The translations under genes were made by a program, and so were the position numbers. Of a stretch of 7,457 nt of DNA, positions 1-5,430 are shown one piece after another. Location: the NCBI GenBank assembly GCA_026984895.1, contig JALSRF010000459.1:1-7457 (forward strand), in the 5' to 3' direction. The notes beneath the pieces were generated by a model that saw only the letters and a list, made by a program, of their open reading frames with translations, did no database searches and was not told where the DNA came from. Numbering within the stretch: position 1 is the stretch's first letter; the number at the start of each line of letters is the position of its first letter. The stretch comes from Paracoccaceae bacterium (GTDB taxonomy: Bacteria > Pseudomonadota > Alphaproteobacteria > Rhodobacterales > Rhodobacteraceae).

Positions 1-809
1 GCCCCCATCCCGACACGAATCGGCACGGCCCCGCTGGCAAAGGGGCGCCGGTGCTTGGTTGCGTGCAGGCGGTCCGCTTCAAGGTCCAGCAGGTCGTTCA
101 CGATGTAGATCGAGGACGCGGCGGCCGAAAAGGCGACCATGCCCAGAACCACCAGCAGCAGCGTGTGCAAGGTGAAATCATGCGCCGCCAGCATCGGCAG
201 CAAAAGCAGCACGTTCTTCACCCACTGGTGCGGACGCAGCGCCCGCACGAGGTCGCGCAGCGCCCAGCCGCCCTCATAAAGCGTCGTGTTCCTGCCCTGC
301 GCGGCAAGCTTCTGGCGCAACGCCTGCGTCCCGCCCACGACCAGCGCGTTTTCGGCATGCTGCCAGATCGCCATGTCCGCGGCCTCGTTGCCCGCATAGT
401 CGAAGCCGCCCTCGCCATAGGCCGCAAGCAGGGCGGCGGCCTTGCGCGCGCCCTTCAGGTTGACCTCTCCGTCCGAGGCAAACACCCGTTGCGAAAGACC
501 GTGGTCGCGCGCCAGCTGCCCGACCAGCGTTTCGTCCGAGGCCGAGGCCAGCACGACCTCCCGGCCCGACGCCCGGCTTTGCCTGGCAAGATCGGCGATC
601 CCGGGATTGACCGGCAGCAGATCGGTGCGCAGCCGGGCAATCCCCGCGAGTTCGCGTTTCAGGCGCGCCGGGCGCGTGATGTTTGCAAGACTGACCGCGA
701 TCGTGCGCCACGGCGCCTTGCCCAGCCCGGCCCAGAAACACTCGAACAGAATGTCGGTTCTCAGAAAGGTTCCATCCACGTCCAGAACGAGCGGCCTTGT
801 TTCAGCCAT
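1..809 (-). CDS. HAD-UbiA fusion prenyltransferase (partial, C-terminus off the left edge)
   Basis: 269 codons are visible and the 3' end lies outside the window. Residues 1 to about 180 form a HAD-type hydrolase module: motif I is LVLDVDGT (Asp10, Asp12), motif II ASAS at 88-91, motif III Lys119, and a late acidic motif around YAGNEAAD (138-145). From about residue 187 a UbiA-family membrane prenyltransferase begins with RPHQWVKN, a hydrophobic helix (199-208), a second helix (215-236) and the Mg-diphosphate motif NDLLDLEAD (238-246). The RPxQWxKN start resembles decaprenyl-phosphate phosphoribosyltransferase-like UbiA members, so a polyprenyl-phosphate substrate is more likely than a quinone ring; this is inference. 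The ATG overlaps the upstream transglycosylase stop (ATGGCTGA), which suggests translational coupling. The HAD part may dephosphorylate a product or precursor. Domain assignment is confident; the exact reaction is not. Confidence 0.9.
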   Translation of the reverse strand, partial: MAETRPLVLDVDGTFLRTDILFECFWAGLGKAPWRTIAVSLANITRPARLKRELAGIARLRTDLLPVNPGIADLARQSRASGREVVLASASDETLVGQLARDHGLSQRVFASDGEVNLKGARKAAALLAAYGEGGFDYAGNEAADMAIWQHAENALVVGGTQALRQKLAAQGRNTTLYEGGWALRDLVRALRPHQWVKNVLLLLPMLAAHDFTLHTLLLVVLGMVAFSAAASSIYIVNDLLDLEADRLHATKHRRPFASGAVPIRVGMG

Positions 810-1707
810 TGTCTTGCGCCTCCTGCAGGTTGAAGACGCAGCCATCGGAAATCAGCTCGGGCGGGGTAAGGCACAGGCTGCGCGCAACCCCCCAGGCGGC
901 CAGCACCCGGGGAACATAGTCGCGGGTTTCGGGGAAATCGGGCACTCCGCCCGCTGCCCTGACCGCGTTTTCCCCGGCGTTGTAGGCGGCCAGCACCAGA
1001 ATCGGGTCGTTGTCGAACGCCCCCATCAGCCAGTCGAGATAGGCGATGCCGCCGGAAATGTTCTGCGCGGGATCGGAGACATCGCCAACCCCGAAGCGTG
1101 CGGCGGTTGCCGGAACCAGCTGCATCACGCCCTGGGCGCCTGCCGGGCTGCGCGCCCCCGGATCGCCGCCGCTTTCGACCGCCGCCACCGCAAGCGCAAG
1201 CGCCGGCGACACATGGGTATCGACGCTCGCGCGCAGCATGTCGCGCCCGTACCGGGCCGCAAGCGCCCGCAGGTCGGCCAGGCGCGGTGTGGGCACGGCC
1301 TGCCCGTCCGGCGCGCTCGACAGGGCGCGCATGGCGTCGTCCAGCCGTCCCGGAGAACGGGCGGACAGATCGGGCGACACCTTGTCCCAGAACCAGGCGA
1401 AACGCGCCGGAGCCGCGGCACCAGAGCCCGCCCCGGCGCCCGCGCCAGTGCCGACAGCCGCTTTCTCGTCGCTCCCGGAGGGGGCCTCGGCGTCGCCGGA
1501 GGGCGCCGCGCCGGGCTTGCGCACAGCCAGGCGCCGGGCCTGGGCCACCGGGTCGATCTGCACGGTGATATGGCCGACCTGCCCGCGCGGCGGCGCTTTC
1601 ACGAAATGGGCGCTGAAATCCGCAAACGGCACCGCTTCGCCGGCACCGGCGGCGCGCGCATGGAAGGTCAGCGCGCCCAGAAGCCCAAGAGTCATCGCCC
1701 GTATCAT
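802..1707 (-). CDS. Secreted lytic transglycosylase, SLT domain
   Basis: A 301-residue protein predicted to cleave peptidoglycan glycan strands non-hydrolytically in the periplasm. Residues 1-25 look like a signal peptide (MIRAMTLGLLGALTFHARAAG). A variable region follows, with a Gly/Ala/Ser-rich linker at about 66-101. The SLT lysozyme-like domain spans about 160-275: catalytic Glu178 in AVESGG, GVMQL at 193-197, AYNAG at 241-245 and FPETRDYV at 258-265, the usual order for family 1 transglycosylases. Cys279 and Cys290 near the C-terminus could form a disulfide. I chose the ATG at 1707 because it gives a clean signal peptide and has AGAAGAA upstream; an in-frame ATG at 1746 would add 13 residues, has no ribosome site and spoils the signal peptide. 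The stop overlaps the next gene by 8 nt. It diverges from the pilus genes, so a role in opening the wall for pilus assembly is possible but unproven. Confidence 0.9.
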   Translation of the reverse strand: MIRAMTLGLLGALTFHARAAGAGEAVPFADFSAHFVKAPPRGQVGHITVQIDPVAQARRLAVRKPGAAPSGDAEAPSGSDEKAAVGTGAGAGAGSGAAAPARFAWFWDKVSPDLSARSPGRLDDAMRALSSAPDGQAVPTPRLADLRALAARYGRDMLRASVDTHVSPALALAVAAVESGGDPGARSPAGAQGVMQLVPATAARFGVGDVSDPAQNISGGIAYLDWLMGAFDNDPILVLAAYNAGENAVRAAGGVPDFPETRDYVPRVLAAWGVARSLCLTPPELISDGCVFNLQEAQDNG

Positions 1708-2057
1708 GCAGTTTCTTCTGCCCTGGCTGTTTTTGCTAAAGTTCATCGCAAAAAAATGTGGTGAAAGCTAGGAGTCTGTTTCTGGATGCAAGCAAATAAG
1801 CGCCGATCCTGCCGGATTACCCCCGGAAAATAATCAGTCCTTTCGCGAAAATATATTTTTTTTCGTTCTTTTTCATGCGGTTAAAAGGTTAACAAGTGGT
1901 TTCTTCGGCAATCTACAAAATTGTACAACCCGCGCCCAACTCTCGCCCCAATCAAACGGCCATATATCGCCATGCCAAGACGGCGGTCGGGTCCACACAG
2001 TTCCGACGCGGCCGCCAGGGTTATGTGAGACAGTTTAAACGTTCGGAGGGAAAAGAC
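1708..2057. promoter_or_regulatory. Divergent intergenic region between the transglycosylase and the first pilin
   Basis: These 350 nt have no convincing gene and must hold the promoters of both outward-facing units. The centre is strongly AT-rich against a GC-rich background. It contains the palindrome TTTCGCGAAA (1841-1850), the overlapping 12-nt palindrome AAAATATATTTT (1848-1859) with a run of eight T (1856-1863), a direct repeat of GGTTAA at 1879-1884 and 1887-1892, and an inverted repeat TACAA-AA-TTGTA (1914-1925). TTAACA at 1889-1894 resembles a -35 box, with TACAAA 19 nt further on as a weak -10; I do not call a promoter firmly. GTTTAAAC (2033-2040) lies just before the pilin ribosome site GGAGGG (2045-2050). 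Confidence 0.5.
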
Positions 2058-2249
2058 ATGAAACTGTTCAAATTCGCAAAGAGCTTCGCCCGTGACGAAG
2101 ACGGCGCCGTGACCGTTGACTGGGTCGTGCTGACCGCGGCCATCGTCGGCCTGGGCATCGCCGTGCTGACCTCGGTCTCGGGCGGCACCACCAGCCTGGC
2201 CAACAAGATCAGCTCGAACCTGGCCAACCAGACCATCGCAACCTACTGA
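2058..2249 (+). CDS. flp: Flp-type (type IVb) pilin, copy 1
   Basis: A 63-residue prepilin, the subunit of the Tad pilus. The start is set by GGAGGG at 2045-2050, seven nt before the ATG; upstream in-frame starts lack this. The leader is MKLFKFAKSFARDEDG (1-16), with basic residues and a final Gly as required by type IV prepilin peptidases. The expected mature protein is 47 residues and starts AVTVDWVVLTAAIVGL, a single hydrophobic helix for membrane storage and polymer packing, followed by a short polar tail ending in Tyr63. Mature position 5 is Asp and position 6 is Trp, where classical Flp pilins have Glu and Tyr, so the acidic role of residue 5 is kept. It stands alone: a good terminator follows 22 nt after the stop. 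Family assignment rests on size, leader, hydrophobic segment and the neighbouring cpa genes. Pseudopilins of the TadE/TadF type are longer and not matched. Confidence 0.9.
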   Translation: MKLFKFAKSFARDEDGAVTVDWVVLTAAIVGLGIAVLTSVSGGTTSLANKISSNLANQTIATY

Positions 2250-2271
2250 GGTTCGATCCGACCACATCAAG

Positions 2272-2302
2272 AAAGCCGCGCGGGCCATCCGGCGCGGCTT
2301 TT
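2272..2302 (+). terminator. Intrinsic terminator after pilin copy 1
   Basis: A 10-bp perfect stem, AAAGCCGCGC (2272-2281) with GCGCGGCTTT (2292-2301), a 10-nt loop and a short T tract (2299-2302). It starts 22 nt after the pilin stop. The T tract is short, so termination may be partial, which would let a strongly expressed pilin message feed some transcription into the next gene. Confidence 0.75.
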
Positions 2303-2334
2303 GCTGTGGCTGCCCGGGAGTGGCGCCAGCATTG

Positions 2335-2350
2335 CGGCGCGCGCGCGCCG
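2335..2350. repeat. 16-nt GC palindrome with alternating GC core
   Basis: CGGCGCGCGCGCGCCG is a perfect inverted repeat made almost wholly of alternating G and C. Such tracts can extrude as a cruciform or adopt left-handed DNA under negative supercoiling. It sits between the two pilin genes, outside any gene. Its function is unknown; it may be only a product of high GC content. Confidence 0.6.
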
Positions 2351-2373
2351 ATGCGACCGGCCGGGAACAATGG

Positions 2374-2414
2374 AAACCGATTGTCCTTGAAGGGACACCG
2401 GATTTCGGTTTTTT
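2374..2414 (+). terminator. Terminator-like or attenuator-like structure upstream of pilin copy 2
   Basis: An outer stem AAACCGA (2374-2380) with TCGGTTT (2405-2411) encloses a 6-bp hairpin TGTCCT-TGAA-GGGACA (2382-2397) and leads into six T (2409-2414). A simpler alternative stem is ACCG (2397-2400) with CGGT (2406-2409). It could be a second terminator for pilin 1, or an attenuator if the pilin 2 promoter lies upstream of it. The long bulge on one side lowers confidence. Confidence 0.45.
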
Positions 2415-2502
2415 CGTCATGTTCTTGCCACAACGCCAAACTAGCGTAAACCCCGTCAAGATGAATGGGCCAGTTGGTTCCCCAACAACACAAGGGAATG
2501 AA

Positions 2503-2688
2503 ATGTTTAAATGTTTTCAGGACTTCCGGATCGATGACTCGGGTGCGGTAACTGTTGACTGGGTGGTTCTGACGGCCGCCATTGTCGGCCTCAGCATTGC
2601 CGTTATCGGCTCCATTTCCGGGGGCGCGCTCGACCAGGCGAACGGCCTGGGCGCCAATCTCAGCGCGCGCACGGTCAAGACCTACTGA
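2503..2688 (+). CDS. Flp-type (type IVb) pilin, copy 2
   Basis: A 61-residue prepilin paralogous to the copy upstream. The leader is MFKCFQDFRIDDSG (1-14), shorter and less basic than that of copy 1, and holds a Cys at position 4. Cleavage after Gly14 would give a 47-residue mature protein, the same length as copy 1; 30 of 47 positions are identical, including the whole stretch AVTVDWVVLTAAIVGL and the final Thr-Tyr. The Asp5-Trp6 pair is kept. The start is chosen for AAGGGAA at 2492-2498; an in-frame ATG at 2461 would add 14 residues without a ribosome site or sensible leader. Divergence lies in the leader and the polar tail, the exposed part of the fibre, so the two may be major and minor subunits or alternately expressed forms. 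No clear terminator separates it from cpaB, 208 nt downstream. Confidence 0.88.
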   Translation: MFKCFQDFRIDDSGAVTVDWVVLTAAIVGLSIAVIGSISGGALDQANGLGANLSARTVKTY

Positions 2689-2798
2689 GAAAGACCCGGG
2701 CGCAGCGCGGCCCATGCGGTGCTGCTGCCCCCCAGGCCAGGGCGTTTCCCGCTTCGTCAGAAATCACGCGCCAGCCACCCTTTGTCCCAGCTTCTGCC

Positions 2799-2813
2799 TT
2801 AATTCCCCGTTAG
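2799..2813. promoter_or_regulatory. Possible CtrA-type site upstream of cpaB
   Basis: TTAA, seven nt, then TTAG matches the alphaproteobacterial CtrA consensus TTAA-N7-TTAA at all but one core base. It lies 84 nt before the cpaB start, within a stretch poorer in GC than its surroundings. CtrA directly controls pilin genes in Caulobacter (established knowledge); its use here is inference. Confidence 0.3.
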
Positions 2814-2845
2814 CGTCATTGCGTAAGTTACGTGCGTCTCGCGAA

Positions 2846-2867
2846 TGGCCCCCAAGCACGGGGGTCA
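2846..2867 (+). other. Stable hairpin in the cpaB leader
   Basis: TGGCCCCC (2846-2853) pairs with GGGGGTCA (2860-2867) around a 6-nt loop: 8 bp including one G-U. No T run follows, so it is not an intrinsic terminator. It ends 17 nt before the cpaB ribosome site (GAGGG, 2885-2889) and could shield the 5' end of the message or modulate translation. The rest of the 208-nt gap (2689-2896) shows no gene. Confidence 0.5.
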
Positions 2868-2896
2868 AGGCAGGCGGCATCGAAGAGGGCTGAATC

Positions 2897-3760
2897 ATGC
2901 GTGTTGTTTTTGGATTGGTTTTGTTGCTGGGTATGGGGCTGGCGGGTTTTGCCGTCTACATGGCCAAAGACTACATCAGCAATTATCAGGCCGAGCTGGC
3001 GCAGGAACGCGCCGCGCGCTCGCAAATGGTGGAAACCGCAACCGTCCTGACGTCCAAGCGCAGCCTGCGCTATGGCGAAAAGCTGTCGCCCGACGACATC
3101 CAGGAAGTGCGCTGGCCGGTGAACGCGATCCCGGAAGGCACCTTCACCTCGAAGGACGAACTGTTCCCGAAAGGGCCGGACGTGCTGCGCACCGTCGTGC
3201 GGGCCATGGAAAAGGACGAGGCGATCATGGCCGTGAAGGTGACCGGCCCCGGCGAGGACGCCGGCGTGGCCTCGCGCCTGTCCAAGGGCATGCGCGCCTT
3301 TGCCATTCGCGTTGACGTGGCTTCGGGCGTGTCCGGTTTCCTGCGCCCCGATGACAGGGTAGACATCTACTGGACCGGGCGCGGGCTGAACGGGGACGGT
3401 TCGGTTTCCGGCGGCGAACTGACCAAGCTGATCGAAAGCGGCGTGCGCCTGCTGGCGGTCGACCAGACGGCCGACAAGGACAGGAGCACCGCCACGATCG
3501 CCCGCACCGTCACCGTCGAAGCCACGCCGGTTCAGGTCGCAGCCCTGGCACAGGCGCAGGCGACAGGCCGCCTGTCGCTGTCCTTGCTGGGCGCGCAGGA
3601 CAGCGCGTCAACCGAGAACGTCGAATACGATTCGGGCGATCTTCTGGGCATCCAGCCCCAGGCCGTTGTCCAGGCCGAGCCGGAAAAGGTGTGCACGATC
3701 AAGACGCGGCGCGGCGCCGAAACCATCGAAACCCCGATCCCCTGCGCCAACGCGAACTGA
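2897..3760 (+). CDS. cpaB: Flp pilus assembly protein CpaB/RcpC
   Basis: A 287-residue protein of the usual length for the family. Residues 3-22 are one hydrophobic N-terminal segment that serves as an uncleaved anchor or signal. A SAF-type domain follows at about 46-115 (ETATVLTSKRSLRYGEKL, then WPVNAIPEG), the antifreeze-like fold typical of CpaB and FlgA. The RcpC domain spans about 125-235, with LSKGMRAFAIRVD, GFLRPDDRVDIYWT and a VTVEATPVQVAALAQA stretch that is well conserved in CpaB proteins. The tail has Cys266 and Cys283 (KVCTIKTRRG, IPCAN), placed to form a periplasmic disulfide. The family acts in the periplasm with the secretin and is needed for pilus biogenesis. GAGGG at 2885-2889 supports the start. 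It forms its own segment: a strong terminator lies 51 nt after the stop, before cpaC, which is unusual for a Tad operon. Confidence 0.94.
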   Translation: MRVVFGLVLLLGMGLAGFAVYMAKDYISNYQAELAQERAARSQMVETATVLTSKRSLRYGEKLSPDDIQEVRWPVNAIPEGTFTSKDELFPKGPDVLRTVVRAMEKDEAIMAVKVTGPGEDAGVASRLSKGMRAFAIRVDVASGVSGFLRPDDRVDIYWTGRGLNGDGSVSGGELTKLIESGVRLLAVDQTADKDRSTATIARTVTVEATPVQVAALAQAQATGRLSLSLLGAQDSASTENVEYDSGDLLGIQPQAVVQAEPEKVCTIKTRRGAETIETPIPCANAN

Positions 3761-3810
3761 CGCCGGACGGCGCAAATACCCGGGCAAAAACCCGGCAGAC
3801 AACCGGAATC

Positions 3811-3843
3811 AACGGCGGGGCGCAGGAACCCGCCGTTTTTTTT
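3811..3843 (+). terminator. Strong intrinsic terminator between cpaB and cpaC
   Basis: AACGGCGGG (3811-3819) pairs perfectly with CCCGCCGTT (3829-3837) around a 9-nt loop, followed by a run of eight T (3836-3843). Of the terminators in the window this has the clearest classic form. A smaller hairpin, CCGGG-CAAAAA-CCCGG (3780-3795), precedes it. It implies that cpaC needs its own promoter or regulated read-through. Confidence 0.88.
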
Positions 3844-3885
3844 CGGGGCCGGCGCCATCGGCGGAGTCTCGCCATGTGTTGCCAC

Positions 3886-3894
3886 TTATCCACA
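3886..3894 (+). promoter_or_regulatory. Perfect single DnaA box upstream of cpaC
   Basis: TTATCCACA exactly matches the high-affinity DnaA box. It is alone, between the cpaB terminator and the cpaC start (116 nt before the ATG), so it does not indicate a replication origin. DnaA acts as a transcription factor at isolated boxes in several bacteria, including Caulobacter. A chance match is possible. Confidence 0.4.
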
Positions 3895-3940
3895 TCAGCG
3901 TGACCGCACAATCATTTGATTCTTGCAAAAAAACCGCGGC

Positions 3941-3955
3941 TCCCGCATGGTGCGG
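3941..3955 (+). other. Short GC hairpin in the cpaC leader
   Basis: CCCGCA (3941-3946) pairs with TGCGGG (3950-3955) around a 3-nt loop, about 40 nt before the cpaC ribosome site GGAGAGG (3995-4001). There is no T tract, so it is not a terminator. The cpaB-cpaC gap (3761-4009) otherwise holds the terminator and the DnaA box, and no gene. Confidence 0.4.
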
Positions 3956-4009
3956 GGCAATCGGGCGGAAAAAAGCCCAAAACGAGGCGTGATCGGAGAG
4001 GCAGGTCAC

Positions 4010-5425
4010 ATGAAAATCGACAGATTCATCAAGGCCGCACTGGTCGGCTTGTCGGTTGCGGTTGCAACCACAGGCCCGGCGGGCGCGGAAACGCTCAAGG
4101 TAATGCAAGGTTCGGCGTCCAGTGCGCTGAAGGTTGCCATGAACAGGGCCGTCGTCGTCGAAGCCGACGAACCCTTTGCGGAAATTTCCATCGCGAACCC
4201 GGAAATCGCCGACATTTCCACCCTGTCGGACAAGACGCTTTATGTGCTGGGCAAGGCACCGGGGCGCACGACACTGACGATCCTGGGCCCTGACGGCCAC
4301 CTGATCACGAATGTCGAGATCCACGTCACCCCGGATATTGCCGAATTCAAGGAGCGCCTGCGCCAGATCCTTCCCAACGAGCGCATCGAGGTGCGCACGG
4401 CAAACGACGGCATCGTCCTTTCGGGCGTGGTCTCCAGTGCCCAGAAGCTGGATCGCGCGCTTGATCTTGCGCGCCGTTACGCCCCGGACCGGGTGTCCAA
4501 CCTGATGTCGGTGGGCGGCACGCAGCAGGTCATGCTGAAAGTGCGCTTCGCCGAAATGAGCCGCTCGGTGCACAAGAACCTTTCCGCAAGCCTCGCCATG
4601 GCCAACGGAAATGTCGGCCTGGGCACCGGGACCTTTGCGGATGCCGGCAATCAGTCTGCCCTGTTCGACGGCGACCCGACAACCAATCCGATCAGTTCCG
4701 TCGAAGCGAACGGGCGCATGGTCTTTGGGGTCAACACCGGCGGTCTGCAACTGGCCATTGGCCTGGAAGCCCTTGAAGCAAAAGGACTTGTTCGCACCCT
4801 GGCGGAACCGAACCTCACCGCCTTGTCGGGCCAGGCCGCCGATTTCCTTGCCGGTGGCGAGTATCCGATCCCGGTCGTGGACAAGGATGGCGGGGTCTTC
4901 GTGACCTACAAGAAATTCGGCGTGGAACTGAAATTCACCCCGCGGGTGGTCGATGGCAACGTCATCAACCTGCAACTGACGGCGGCGGTGTCGGGAATCG
5001 ACCCCACCAACACGTTCCAGCAGAACGGGTTTTCGATCAACGCCTTCAAGCGGCGCGAAACCCAGACCACGGTCGAAATGCGCGACGGCGAAAGCTTTGT
5101 CATCGCGGGTCTGCTGCAAGACGACTTCCGCGATCTTGCCGGGCAGGTTCCCTGGCTTGGCGACGTGCCGGTTCTGGGCGCGCTGTTCCGCAGTTCGGAC
5201 TACAAGCGCGACCAGTCCGAACTGGTCATCATCGTGACCCCGCATCTCGTGACCCCGACCCGTGGCGAAGCGCTGGCGCTTCCCACCGACCGTATCCGCC
5301 CGCCCACCGAAGCCGAACTGTTCATGTTCGGCAAGACCGCCGCAGCGAACCGGCCGAAATCGGGGGCAGCCTCGGAGGTTGCGAAACAGGACTTTAGCGG
5401 GTCCTATGGCTACGTGATGGAGTAA
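4010..5425 (+). CDS. cpaC: Flp/Tad pilus secretin CpaC/RcpA
   Basis: A 471-residue outer-membrane secretin that forms the pore through which the Flp fibre leaves the cell. Residues 1-26 are a signal peptide (hydrophobic LVGLSVAVAT, then PAGA and mature Glu27); there is no lipobox, so outer-membrane targeting may use a partner. The pilus-type N-domain spans about 40-108 (NRAVVVEADEPFAEISIANP, DKTLYVLGKAPGRTTL). A BON-like or ring-building segment follows at about 110-185 (LPNERIEVR, IVLSGVVSSAQKLDRAL, VMLKVRFAEM). The secretin domain spans about 245-416, with LEALEAKGLVRTLAEPNLTA, the FLAGGEYPIPV lip region and the signature VPWLGDVPVLGALF at 380-393. GGAGAGG at 3995-4001 fixes the ATG; a TTG at 3923 in the same frame would add 29 charged residues and destroy the signal peptide. 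The next gene starts 5 nt after the stop, with its ribosome site overlapping this gene's end. Confidence 0.96.
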   Translation: MKIDRFIKAALVGLSVAVATTGPAGAETLKVMQGSASSALKVAMNRAVVVEADEPFAEISIANPEIADISTLSDKTLYVLGKAPGRTTLTILGPDGHLITNVEIHVTPDIAEFKERLRQILPNERIEVRTANDGIVLSGVVSSAQKLDRALDLARRYAPDRVSNLMSVGGTQQVMLKVRFAEMSRSVHKNLSASLAMANGNVGLGTGTFADAGNQSALFDGDPTTNPISSVEANGRMVFGVNTGGLQLAIGLEALEAKGLVRTLAEPNLTALSGQAADFLAGGEYPIPVVDKDGGVFVTYKKFGVELKFTPRVVDGNVINLQLTAAVSGIDPTNTFQQNGFSINAFKRRETQTTVEMRDGESFVIAGLLQDDFRDLAGQVPWLGDVPVLGALFRSSDYKRDQSELVIIVTPHLVTPTRGEALALPTDRIRPPTEAELFMFGKTAAANRPKSGAASEVAKQDFSGSYGYVME

Positions 5426-5430
5426 TCGAC

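Noticed and set aside
442..1764. A 440-codon open frame on the + strand across the UbiA and transglycosylase genes
   Set aside because: The opposite strand encodes clear HAD, UbiA and SLT motifs; this frame is a composition artefact.
1896..2057. N-terminal extension of pilin 1 from an upstream start
   Set aside because: It would place 54 extra residues before a textbook prepilin leader; GGAGGG sits right before the ATG at 2058.
2702..2728. Terminator after pilin 2 formed by GCAGC/GCTGC
   Set aside because: The stem is only 5 bp, has competing registers and is not followed by a T tract.
3886..3894. Replication origin suggested by the DnaA box
   Set aside because: There is only one box, no AT-rich unwinding element beside it and no replication gene nearby.
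3923..4009. TTG start giving a 29-residue extension of CpaC
   Set aside because: The extension is charged, would bury the signal peptide, and lacks a ribosome site; GGAGAGG precedes the ATG at 4010.
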